From Dysidea avara (lineage: Eukaryota; Porifera; Demospongiae; Dictyoceratida; Dysideidae), in NCBI RefSeq assembly GCF_963678975.1, contig NC_089273.1, positions 28,215,073-28,279,072 on the forward strand: a stretch of DNA of 64,000 bases, read 5' to 3'. Positions 45,765 to 55,500 of this stretch are shown here, in pieces; the stretch's first letter is position 1, and each line of letters starts with the position of its first letter. The position numbers and the translations under genes were made by a program. The notes below the pieces were generated by a model that was not told where the DNA came from, searched no databases, and saw only the letters and a program-made list of their open reading frames with translations.

Positions 45765-46192
45765 TAGGGATGCGCCGATTTTGCCGGCAAAATTTTTGGA
45801 AAACTACGTTGGTAAAAGCAAAGAGCAAAATGCTGGAAAAATAGGTGGAAAATTGGAAAAATGGGCACCAAGGAATGGCAACTTGGCACATTTTGTATGA
45901 TAAAGATCGAGATACTCTAATAGAACAGTCACGCATAGTATTAGGACAACATATGCTCATAGGAAATGGTGACTAAAGATCGAGATACTCTAATAGAGCA
46001 GTCACTATGTACGAAATATTCTAATAGAGCAGTCACACATACTTGTAAGCTAGAGATACTGCAATTAATTTTTACTGATGCTCAGCAAAATAGAAAAATT
46101 TAGAGCAAAATATTGAGCAAAATAGGTAAAAAATAAAAGAATTGCTGGAAAGAAAAATAGGTGGAAAAAAAAGCAAAATAGGCTCATCCCTA
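45765..46192. mobile_element. hAT-like MITE with perfect 8-bp target duplication
   Basis: Starts TAGGGATGCGCCGATTTTG and ends GGCTCATCCCTA (inverted TAGGGATGNGCC). AGAAAGAT flanks both sides (45757-45764 and 46193-46200). It sits in minisatellite array A3 and itself carries two or three copies of the ATACTCTAATAGARCAGTCAC motif. The interior is rich in GCAAAATAGG, as in the elements at 8.9 and 39.2 kb. No ORF. Confidence 0.85.
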
Positions 46193-47027
46193 AGAAAGAT
46201 CAGCTAGAAGAAGTCACCTTGTAGAGTGTTCAGTTACAAAGAAACCATCATGTAGAGAGTTCAGCTGCAAACAAATCATTCTGTAGAGAGTTCAGCTACA
46301 AAGAAACCGCCATGTAGAGAGTTCAGCCTCATACAAACCACCTTGTAGAGAATTCAACTACAACAAATCACCCTGTAGAGAAGAAGTTACCTTGTAGAGA
46401 GTTCAGCTACAAAGAAACCACCATGTAGAGAGTTTAGCTGCAAACAATTCACCTGTAGAGAGTTCAGCTAGAAACAAATCACCCCGTAGAGAGATCAACT
46501 GGACGAAGTCACCTTGTAGAGAGTTCAGCTACAAAGAAACCATCATGTAGAGAGTTCAGCTGCAAACAAATCACCCTGCAGAGAGTTCAGCTACAAAAAA
46601 ATCACCCTGTAGAGAGTTCAGCTAGACGAAGTCACCTTATAGAGAGTTCAGCTACAAAGAAACCATCATGTAGAGAGTTCGGCTATAAAGACATCACCAT
46701 GTAGAGAGTTTAGCTGCAAACAAATCACCTGTTACAGAGAGTTCAGCTACAAAGAAACCATCCTGTATATAGTTCAGCTACATTTCAAGTCACCTAGTAG
46801 AGAGATCAGCTGCAAAAAAATATCCTGTGGGGAATAATGGGCATGTAATAAATATATGTATATAATTTGTATAATTACTAATAAAATCAAAAACAATTGA
46901 AGCATTAAAAATCTTCTTTAAGTTCTTTTCTTCTTCCTGTGGTAAAGAAAAAAACACATGGGTTAAAAAAGCCCCAAAGCTAGCCATAGGCCGGCTTTGC
47001 AGTATACAAATACAAAAAGAAGTGATA

Positions 47028-47349
47028 TCTAATCAAAAACAGCCAAGCTGTAAAAAAAGGTGCGGCCCCCATAAAGGCCATGGTGAAAAAAGATGTGAAA
47101 TCCAAGGTGGCGGCCAAGAAATGGCTGAGATGGTAGGTTAATGGTTACATTTTAATAACGGCAATTCAGGTGAATTTTGTGCCGCTTGTTCTTGGCACCA
47201 AATTCACCTGAATTGTTGTTATTAAAATGTAACCATTAACCTAACATCACAGCCATTTCTTGGCCGCCACCTTGGATTTCACATCTTTTTTCACCATGGC
47301 CTTTATGGGGGCCGCACCTTTTTTTACAGCTTGGCTGTTTTTGATTAGA
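47028..47349. repeat. foldback of element A3
   Basis: Arms of about 155 bases, nearly perfect, around the loop GTGCCGCTTGTTCTTGGCAC. Both outer borders read TCTAATC/GATTAGA. A transcript would form a long double-stranded hairpin. Confidence 0.9.
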
Positions 47350-48181
47350 TATATATAACTACATAGATAGTTTGCTACACTGCTCCTCTAAAAGGATACT
47401 GTGACTGCTCTATTAGAGTATCTCAAGTAAGAGACTCTTCCAAAAGGGGTTCCATGGAACCCTTTGAACCCCCTGGATCTGCCCCTGAATTGTATTGCAG
47501 GCACTGATGTTGGTGATTTGTTGAAATATTTCCCAACCCTAATTGATTCATAATAGTGTGATATGGTTTCCTTGTAGCTGTGTTGACTAAACTAGCTATC
47601 ACACTAATTGCCCATATTTTCCATAGCGAGTAGATTGATCACAGAGATGCACCTTGTAGTGTTCTTAGTTTGTAATCACTGTGTTGCAGGCAGAACATAG
47701 CTGAAAACAAAACGCAATTGCCACTCAACTTTTCAATACTTAATCGTTAGAGCATGTGCTTTTAGAAACAAACTTAATTTTATGGCATGCCTGGCATCAT
47801 TCTTTCTTTGATGCAGTACATGCTGGTTCAGTGGTCATTCATAATTACATTATAAAAAGTAAACAAACAAGTAGAACAAAACTTATAAATTTTTAAGTTG
47901 ATTAAAGAAAGAAAAAAAGTTTTGAAACAAGGGAATTGCTAAAAAGTAATGTGAAACAACAGATACCTGCAGATATACTAATCGACATTCAATTAAGTCT
48001 ATAAACATGAATGAAGTGGGGATTGAACATGTATTAGTATATCTGCAGTTATAGACAATATATCTTGTTCCTATGATCCATAATCCAATTATAATTTTCC
48101 ATTCTTTATGCTTGTTTTTATATAGCATAACCTTATTCTTGCTTAGTATGGTCACTTAATATGATGATCACTTTCCTATAG
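47350..48181. other. region upstream of the NLR coding exon
   Basis: Holds a GACTGCTCTATTAGAGTATC motif at 47403-47432 and a MITE-end-like CCCTGGATCTGCCCCTG at about 47465-47485. It ends in TTTCCTATAG, a plausible splice acceptor for the NLR exon at 48182. I looked for an upstream death-fold exon and did not find one that I can support. The minus-strand ORF 47883-48155 is not credible. Confidence 0.4.
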
Positions 48182-48300
48182 ATGAAAATTTTGTGGAAGT
48201 ATCACAGTATCTTCAAACAAGACATCAAAATGTAATATGCAATCCAGCAGGTATAACAAAAGAGCAATGGCCTCCCAATTAACCTAAACTTTTTACCAGT

Positions 48301-50931
48301 GTGATTATAATGTATCACAAAGAAATGTATATGAGTAAAGGCACACTGAGAGTTAGCAGTGAAACGGAATCAGGTGCAAGTGCTTCACTTTATAGCCATG
48401 TTCCACAATATGGAAAGCCTGGTGAGCATTCAAAAAGTATTTTGGACTTGTTTGTTCCATTGCAAACGAATCCAAGTGTAATTAAGCCAAATACACTACT
48501 AATTGAAGGGGCTCCTGGAATTGGCAAAACTATGTTAGCAAATGAGATTGCTTTGAATTGGAAAAGCATACCATTGTTAAAAGAAAGGCAGTTTCTGTTT
48601 CTCATTTATCTCCGTGATCCATGTGTGCAACAGTTTCAAGAAATGCGAGATCTACTAAACTATGTATTTCAGCACAGCAAACTAGAACACAAAATTAACA
48701 CTATTGAACAGTCAATACATCGATGTAATGGAGCAAATCTTGTTATTATTTTTGATGGGTATGATGAACTTCCCCATCGGGTTCGTGAAATCTCATTTGT
48801 TGCCTCGATTATAAAAAGAGAATGGTTACAATCATGTTTACTTGTCATAACTTCTCGACCATCAGGATCTGAGAATTTACATGATTACGCTTGCAGAAGA
48901 GTTGAAGTGTTGGGATTTACTGAAGCTGACAGAGAAGATTATATTGAAAAGGCACTTGGAAACTTAAACAAGCAAAATTACATAGCCCTAAAAAAGCACT
49001 TTAAAAAGTTTCCAGCTATTGATTCTCTTTGTCGCATTCCATTAAATATGACGATTTTGGTATATTTGTTTCGTGAAAAAAACTGCCTTCCAGAATCTCA
49101 GACAGAACTATTTGAAAAGTTTATTGTCTACACTATATCTCATTTCCTTACAAAGTCTGATAATGTGGTAGAATTTTCAAGTTTTCCTACAACTGGTCAA
49201 CACAATGCTGTTTTGGAACAGTTGGGTAAACTGTCATTTGAGTCTTTAAAGGAAGACAAAATTGTTTTCACTCAAACAGATCTTAAAAACATTTGTAGCA
49301 AGTACATTAAGGCATGTAAAGGACAATCAGGATGCCCATATGGTTTACTAAAGCAATCTTCTCTTTCTGGTGAACCCTCATACAGCTTTTTGCATCTTAC
49401 CGTTCAAGAGTATCTTGCAGCATGGTACCTGTCTAATAAAGAATGGTTTTGGGGTTCATCAGAAATAAAGTCCCTTTTAGAAAAGTACTTCTTTGACACA
49501 AAATTTTTTAACATGTGGGTTTTGTATGTTGGATTGACAAAGGGAAGAAAAACTACATTTAAGGATTTTATTACTGGCAGTACATGGTGGCAAAGGACAT
49601 GGCACGGTAAAACTGGCCTAACAGAAGATATCCTTGTTGACCACTTAAAATGCTTGCATTTATTTCAGTGTTTCAAAGAAGCTAATGATGAGAAATCCTG
49701 TCAAATGGTTTGTGGTTTCCTTAAGAATAAAACTATTAATTTAAGCAACTATCAACTACTACAAGAAAACATCAACACACTTTGCTTTGCAATAACACAG
49801 TCTTCTGAATGTTGTTTGACTGAATTAAATTTATCAAATTGTAGAATTGGTGATGATGGCTGCAACTACATTCATAAACAATTAATTGGTGCAGCATGTA
49901 AAATTTCAATTAACACTCTCAACCTGTCTAGAAATCAACTAACAAAAGGTTCTGCAAATATCATACCAGAGTTAATAATGAAGTTAGAAAGTCAACAGCT
50001 AATTCTATCAGGCAACCAATTTTGTTATGAAAGTGCAGTATTGCTGATCAAGCAATGTACTGGGTTGGTTTTTCTAGATCTTTCGAGCAACAATATTTCA
50101 TCAGAAGAGGAGGTGCTGATAGAATCCTTCTATATTAATCCTAGTCATTCTAAACTTTCAATGCTTTTGTCTGAAAATACAATTTGCTTGAGCAACTGTC
50201 TGTGTAATGACAGTCATCACTACAATAAACCCACAGAAAAAAGCTTTTTTTTTTCAGCAGTGTTCTCAGGTTACATAAAATTTAGTTGTCATGAACAGTC
50301 TAATAGTAAAGATTTACGTATGATTAGTAATAGCACTATTAAAAATTTATATGTGAATTCTTTACTCCAAAATATGGATGGAGTATTTAGATGGTTGAAA
50401 AAATTACAACTCAGTAGATTGCATCTGCTAGTAAATCAAAGTCACTCTGATGTACTTTACTCCACCATAATACAAATGAGAAGTTTAAAAGAGGTTTGCA
50501 TTGCTCAGCTAAGTGATGATGCTGCAGATAAGATGATTGAAAACTTAGATATTGCAGTAATGGTAACTTCAAAATCAAGGTTCCAAGGCAAAAAAATTTC
50601 CAATGCTAAACTTTTGTTAGCGAATTTTGAAAGCAGTCACTTTACATCATTATCCACTTTGCATATATCTAAATGTAAAGTCAATGTTGGGAGGTTAGCA
50701 GCTGCAATTACTGTTACCACCAAGTGGACTGAAATATGCATATTAGAATGCAAAATTGGTGATGAGGATATGCAGCACCTTTACAATGAAGTAAAATCCA
50801 ATAAATTTACTATTACAGTACAAAAGGTTAACTTATCAACTAATAATGTAAAGCAAACAGGAAACCTTTTCGATTGTGGAAGACCAATGAAGTATACTTG
50901 GCAAATAATAAATTACAGCAAAGTGAAGTAA
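48301..50931 (+). CDS. NLR protein, NACHT domain and first leucine-rich repeats
   Basis: Intracellular pattern-recognition receptor of the NLR/NACHT STAND-ATPase class. In the 876-codon frame: P-loop GAPGIGKTMLANE (residues ~70-82), Walker B LVIIFDGYDELP (~147-158), sensor-1 LVITSRPSG (~181-189), the winged-helix signature FLHLTVQEYLAAWYLS (~363-378), and RI-type LRRs from ~506 (LTELNLSNCRIGDDG, INTLNLSRNQLTKGS, LVFLDLSSNNISS). The frame listed starts at GTG; the first ATG is 48310. The same frame is open upstream to a splice acceptor (AG at 48180-48181) except for a TAA at 48280. That upstream part reads VSQYLQTRHQNVICNPAG, so I think the true exon starts at 48182 and the TAA is a nonsense change. 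The frame ends at 50931 only because of a shift near 50876; LRR coding continues in another frame. Confidence 0.9.
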   Translation: MIIMYHKEMYMSKGTLRVSSETESGASASLYSHVPQYGKPGEHSKSILDLFVPLQTNPSVIKPNTLLIEGAPGIGKTMLANEIALNWKSIPLLKERQFLFLIYLRDPCVQQFQEMRDLLNYVFQHSKLEHKINTIEQSIHRCNGANLVIIFDGYDELPHRVREISFVASIIKREWLQSCLLVITSRPSGSENLHDYACRRVEVLGFTEADREDYIEKALGNLNKQNYIALKKHFKKFPAIDSLCRIPLNMTILVYLFREKNCLPESQTELFEKFIVYTISHFLTKSDNVVEFSSFPTTGQHNAVLEQLGKLSFESLKEDKIVFTQTDLKNICSKYIKACKGQSGCPYGLLKQSSLSGEPSYSFLHLTVQEYLAAWYLSNKEWFWGSSEIKSLLEKYFFDTKFFNMWVLYVGLTKGRKTTFKDFITGSTWWQRTWHGKTGLTEDILVDHLKCLHLFQCFKEANDEKSCQMVCGFLKNKTINLSNYQLLQENINTLCFAITQSSECCLTELNLSNCRIGDDGCNYIHKQLIGAACKISINTLNLSRNQLTKGSANIIPELIMKLESQQLILSGNQFCYESAVLLIKQCTGLVFLDLSSNNISSEEEVLIESFYINPSHSKLSMLLSENTICLSNCLCNDSHHYNKPTEKSFFFSAVFSGYIKFSCHEQSNSKDLRMISNSTIKNLYVNSLLQNMDGVFRWLKKLQLSRLHLLVNQSHSDVLYSTIIQMRSLKEVCIAQLSDDAADKMIENLDIAVMVTSKSRFQGKKISNAKLLLANFESSHFTSLSTLHISKCKVNVGRLAAAITVTTKWTEICILECKIGDEDMQHLYNEVKSNKFTITVQKVNLSTNNVKQTGNLFDCGRPMKYTWQIINYSKVK

Positions 50932-52163
50932 GAAGAATTACAAATAGTGCTAAGGGTGGCATACTTATGTTGAATGTTATTAATGTAGAAAATAATAGCT
51001 TTGATAATCTGGAAGGTGTTTCTGAGGACTTATTATTAGATGTCAACTATGCAGTAAAACTCTCTATATTACACAGTGGTTTCATTATTATTAAAGGAGA
51101 AATTCCAAGGAAGAAGCTAATGATTTGTTTAGCAAACAGACAACTGGTTAATCTTTATCTTTCTGAACATTTAGGTACATTACAAAATATCACCACCATG
51201 CGAGAAAGTGATTTTTTGAGGAAAGTATATGTAACTGCTTCAGCACTTGACCATGAAAGCATTTCACTATTTCATAATTGCAAAAAAATCAGTTTGATTT
51301 GTACATCAACGTTAATATTGATGATAATAATTTCAATTACATGTTTCAAAATTTACCACATCGATCATTATGGTTGCAAACACAGGAAAAATACATGCAA
51401 AGAAATTTGCAATCAAGAAGAGCTTGCTGCCATCCACAAATCATATAGTCAGTTTATTTCTTTTTAAGTGCACACTTGGTGAAGGCTGCTTATTTGAACT
51501 GGGTAAACTAATAACCTGTAGCAGTTTGTTGGAAATTGTTCATTTTGATGAATGTGGTTTACATGATAAAGATCTTCAGTGTTTGCTGTCTGCTGTAATG
51601 AAAAATAGTAACAATAATCCATTTATCAAAAAGGTATCCTTGTGTGGTAACAATTTGTCACAACAATCTGTCAATTATCTGAATCAGCTATCAATTCTAT
51701 GGAGAATTGAATATTTGCTTGCTGATAGTAATAATTTTAAAGATAATGGAATTAAAGAAATTATCAGAAATTCTGTACAACAAAAAAGCATCAAGGGTCT
51801 TAGCCTATTGAAGAATGCTGGAACTTTGTCAGTATTAAAACAAGTCTGTGAATATAATTTTTTCGATGTCAACAATATGTTTAACTTTGTTTTGTCAGAA
51901 TCTGGCATGATGCTTGCAATACAATTTGATCAGTTGCCAATGGGAGATGATGACATAAGAGGCCTATATTTGGGTAACTGGAACAGAAAACCTGCATCAG
52001 GTCATCATGCCTTAATGAGTGACATGTTGTCCAAACAGTTCATTGGTCTTCAGTTTTTTTATATTACATGCAATCATGTACAAATCTTGAACTTGGTGAG
52101 ATCATTGCAGGACATCAAAGAACTTTACCTTGATATTCAGGATGTATTAGAAGATAATGTTTA
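50874..52163 (+). pseudogene. NLR gene, continued LRR coding in shifted frames
   Basis: After TGT near 50876 the LRR reading moves to the frame with TNEVYLANNKLQQSEVRRI. Comparison with the downstream LRR block, which reads LLKCWKTEEFFITYNDLS, suggests that a single T is missing (TGT-GGAAG where TGT-TGGAAG is expected). A further change occurs between about 51300 and 51460: a stretch in the third frame reads NVNIDDNNFNYMFQNLP, and then the original frame resumes at about 51455 (LGEGCLFELGKLI) and stays open to the insertion at 52164. Without the insertion, coding would continue directly into 59539. Sequencing errors could explain some of these shifts. Confidence 0.75.
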
Positions 52164-52490
52164 TCTAATCCAAAACAGCCAAGCTGTAAAAAAAGAGTGC
52201 GGCCCTGAGAAAGGCTATGGTGAAAAAAGATGTGAAATCCAAGGTGGCGGCCAAGAAATGGCTGTGATGGTAGGTTAATGGTAAAAATTTTAACAACGAC
52301 AATTCAAGTGAATTTTGTGCCAAGATCAAGCGGCACCAAATTCACTGAATTGTTGTTATTAAAATTTTTACCATTAACATACCATCACAGCCATTTCTTG
52401 GCCGCCACCTTGGATTTCACATCTTTTTTCACCATAGCCTTTCTCAGGGCCGCACTCTTTTTTTACAGCTTGGCTGTTTTGGATTAGATT
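52164..52490. repeat. foldback of element A4
   Basis: Arms of ~157 bases (52164-52320 and 52331-52490) with few mismatches. The NLR frame runs into the left arm and ends at a TAG/TAA after about 35 foreign residues (stop 52276-52278), so any truncated NLR would carry this tail. Confidence 0.9.
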
Positions 52491-52504
52491 TCACTTCTTT
52501 TTGT

Positions 52505-52597
52505 ATTTGTATACCCCAAAGCCGGCCTATGGCCGGCTTTAGGGCTTTTTAACCTGTCATTTTTTTCTTTACTACAGGAAGAAGAAAAGATGAAGCA
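52505..52597 (+). promoter_or_regulatory. conserved splice-acceptor-like sequence in the composite element
   Basis: After a hairpin (AAAGCCGGCCTATGGCCGGCTTT), the sequence reads TTTTTTCTTTACTACAG|GAAGAAGAAAAGATGAAG: a pyrimidine tract, CAG, and a purine-rich enhancer-like start. The same block occurs at 27535-27560 in A1, in reverse near 46925-46960 in A3, and weakly near 16450 in the solo foldback. Conservation across copies is seen; splicing is inferred. Confidence 0.5.
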
Positions 52598-55500
52598 GGG
52601 TGATTTCTTTGTAGCTGACCTCTCTGCAAGGTGATCCTTCTAGCTGATCCCTCTACTGGATGACTTGTTTGTAGCTGAACTCTCTCCAGGGTGATTTGTT
52701 TGTAGCTGAACTCTCTACAAGGTAACTTCTTCTAGCTGATTTTTCTACAGGGTGATTTGTTTGTAGCTGAATTCTCTACAGGGCGATTTGTTTGCAGCTA
52801 AGCTGCTGAACTCTCTACAATGTAACTTCTTCTAGCTAAACTCTCTACGGGTGGCTTGTTTCTAGCTGATCTCTCTACAGGGTGACTTGTTTGTAGCTTA
52901 ACTCTCTACAAGGTGATTTGTTTGTAGCTGAACTCTCTACAAGGTAACTTCTTCTAGCTGATCTTTCTACAGGGTGATTTGTTTGTAGCTGAATTCTCTA
53001 CAGGGCGATTTGTTTGCAGCTAAACTCTCTACATGGTAGTTTCTTTGTAGCTGAACTCTCTACAATGTAACTTCTTCTAGCTGAACTCTCTACAGGATGA
53101 CTTGTTTCTAGCTGATCTCTCTACAAAGTGACTTGTTTGTAGCTGAACTCTCTCCAGGGTGATTTGTTTGTAACTGAACTCTCTACAAGGTAACTTCTTC
53201 TAGCTGATCTTTCTACAGGGTGATTTGTTTGTAGCTGAATTCTCTACAGGGCAATTTGTTTGCAGCTGAACTCTCTACATGGTAGTTTCTTTGTAGCCGA
53301 ACTCTCTACAGTGTAACTTATTCTAGCTGAACTCTCTACGGGTGGCTGGTTTCTAGTTGATCTCTCTACAGGGTGACTTGTTTCTAGCTGAACTCTCTAC
53401 AGGGTGATTTGTTTGTAGCTGAACTCTCTACAAGGTAACTTCTTCTAGCTGATCTTTTTACAGGGTAATTTGTTTGTAGCTGAATTCTCTACAGGGCGAT
53501 TTGTTTGCAGCTGAACTCTCTACATGGTAGTTTCTTTGTAGCTGAACTCTCTACAATGTAACTTCTTCTAGCTGAACTCTCTACATGGTGACTTGTTTGT
53601 AGCTGAACTCTCTACAGGCTGATTTGTTTGTAGCTGAACTCTCTACAAGGTAACTTCTTCTAGCTGACCTTTCTACAGGGTGATTTGTTTGTAGCTGAAT
53701 TCTCTATAGGGCGATTTGTTTGCAGCTGAACTCTCTACGTGGTAGCTTCTTTGTAGCTGAACTCTCTACAATGTAACTTCTTCTAGCTGAACTCTCTACG
53801 GGTGGCTTGTTTCTAGCTGATCTCTCTACAGGGTGACTTGTTTCTAGCTGAACTCTCTACAGGGTGATTTGTTTGTAGCTGAACTCTCTACAAGGTAACT
53901 TCTTCTAGCTGACCTTTCTACAGGGTGATTTGTTTGTAGCTGAATTCTCTACATGGTAGTTTCTTTGTAGCTGAACTCTCTACAATGTAACTTCTTCTAG
54001 CTGAACTCTCTACAGGATGACTTGTTTCTAGCTGATCTCTCTACAGGGTGACTTGTTTGTAGCTGAACTCTCTACAGGGTGATTTTTTTGTAGCTGAACT
54101 CTCTACAAGGTAACTTCTTCTAGCTGACCTTTCTACAGGGTAATTTGTTTGTAGCTGAATTCTCTACAGGGTGATGTGTTTGCAGCTGAACTCTCTATAT
54201 GGTAGTTTCTTTGTAGCTGAACTCTCTACAGGGTGATTTGTTTGTAGCTGAACTCTCTACAAGGTAACTTCTTCTAGCTGATCTTTTTACAGGGTAATTT
54301 GTTTGTAGCTGAATTCTCTACAGGGCGATTTGTTTGCAGCTGAACTCTCTACATGGTAGTTTCTTTGTAGCTGAACTCTCTACAATGTAACTTCTTCTAG
54401 CTGAACTCTCTACATGGTGATTTGTTTGTAGCTGAACTCTCTACAAGGTAACTTCTTCTAGCTGATCTACTTTTCTACAGGGTGATTTGTTTGTAGCTGA
54501 ATTCTCTACAGGGCGATTTGTTTGCAGCTGAACTCTCTATATGGTAGTTTCTTTGTAGCTGAACTCTCTACAGGGTGATTTGTTTGTAGCTGAACTCTCT
54601 ACAAGGTAACTTCTTCTAGCTGATCTTTCTACAGGGTGATTTGTTTGTAGCTGAATTCTCTACAGGGCGATTTATTTGCAGCTGAACTCTCTACATGGTA
54701 GTTTCTTTGTAGCTGAACTCTGTGCAACGTAACTTCTTCTAGCTGAACTCTCTACAGGATGACTTGTTTCTAGCTGATCTCTCTACAGGGTGACTTGTTT
54801 GTAACTGAATTCTCTACAGGGCGATTTGTTTGCAGCTGAACTCTCTACATGGTAGTTTCTTTGTAGCTGAATTCTCTACAATGTAACTTCTTCTAGCTGA
54901 ACTCTCTACAGGATGACTTGTTTCTAGCTTATCTCTCTACAGGGTGACTTGTTTGTAGCTGAACTCTCTACAGGGTGATTTGTTTGTAGCTGAACTCTCT
55001 ACAAGGTAACTTCTTCTAGCTGATCTTTCTACAGGGTGATTTGTTTGTAGCTGAATTCTTTACAGGGCGATTTGCTTGCAGCTGAACTCTCTACATGGTA
55101 GTTTCTTTGTAGCTGAACTCTCTATAATGTAACTTCTTCTAGCTGAACTCTCTACAGGATGACTTGTTTCTAGCTGATCTCTCTACAGGGTGATTTGTTT
55201 GTAGCTGAATTCTCTACAGGGCGATTTGTTTGCAGCTAAACTCTCTACATGGTAGTTTCTTTGTAGCTGAACTCTCTACAATGTAACTTCTTCTAGCTGA
55301 ACTCTCTACAGGATGACTTGTTTCTAGCTGATCTCTCTACAAAGTGACTTGTTTGTAGCTGAACTCTCTCCAGGGTGATTTGTTTGTAACTGAACTCTCT
55401 ACAAGGTAACTTCTTCTAGCTGATCTTTCTACAGGGTGATTTGTTTGTAGCTGAATTCTCTACAGGGCAATTTGTTTGCAGCTGAACTCTCTACATGGTA

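Larger units (their letters stand above)
42950..46820 (-). repeat. 31-bp minisatellite array of element A3
   Basis: Same monomer as the other arrays in reverse (GAGAGTTCAGCTACAAACAA and ATCACCCTGTA). The block 43380-44790 has a higher-order pattern of several hundred bases marked by AACTAGACACAATGTAAGGAG. The array is split by insertions at 44918-45536 and 45765-46192. Confidence 0.95.
41230..47349 (-). mobile_element. composite Helitron-like element, copy A3 (6.1 kb, carries nested insertions)
   Basis: On the minus strand it starts TCTAATC at 47349 after an A and ends GTGTGTCTGA at 41230 before a T. From 5' to 3' it has the foldback (47349-47028), hairpin/acceptor-like region (about 46985-46930), minisatellite (46820-42950) and ~840-bp unit (42945-42126, plus the severed tip at 41241-41230). 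Three later insertions sit inside: a hAT MITE (41242-42125), a hairpin element (44918-45536) and a hAT-like MITE (45765-46192). These nested events give a relative order of transposition. Confidence 0.8.

Noticed and set aside
47883..48155. Minus-strand ORF just before the NLR exon
   Set aside because: AT-rich chance frame with no motif; the plus strand here leads into the NLR splice acceptor.
48390..48605. Antisense ORFs within the NLR and LRR coding regions
   Set aside because: These are shadows of the plus-strand reading frame, including those at 59710, 60643, 63553 and 63769.
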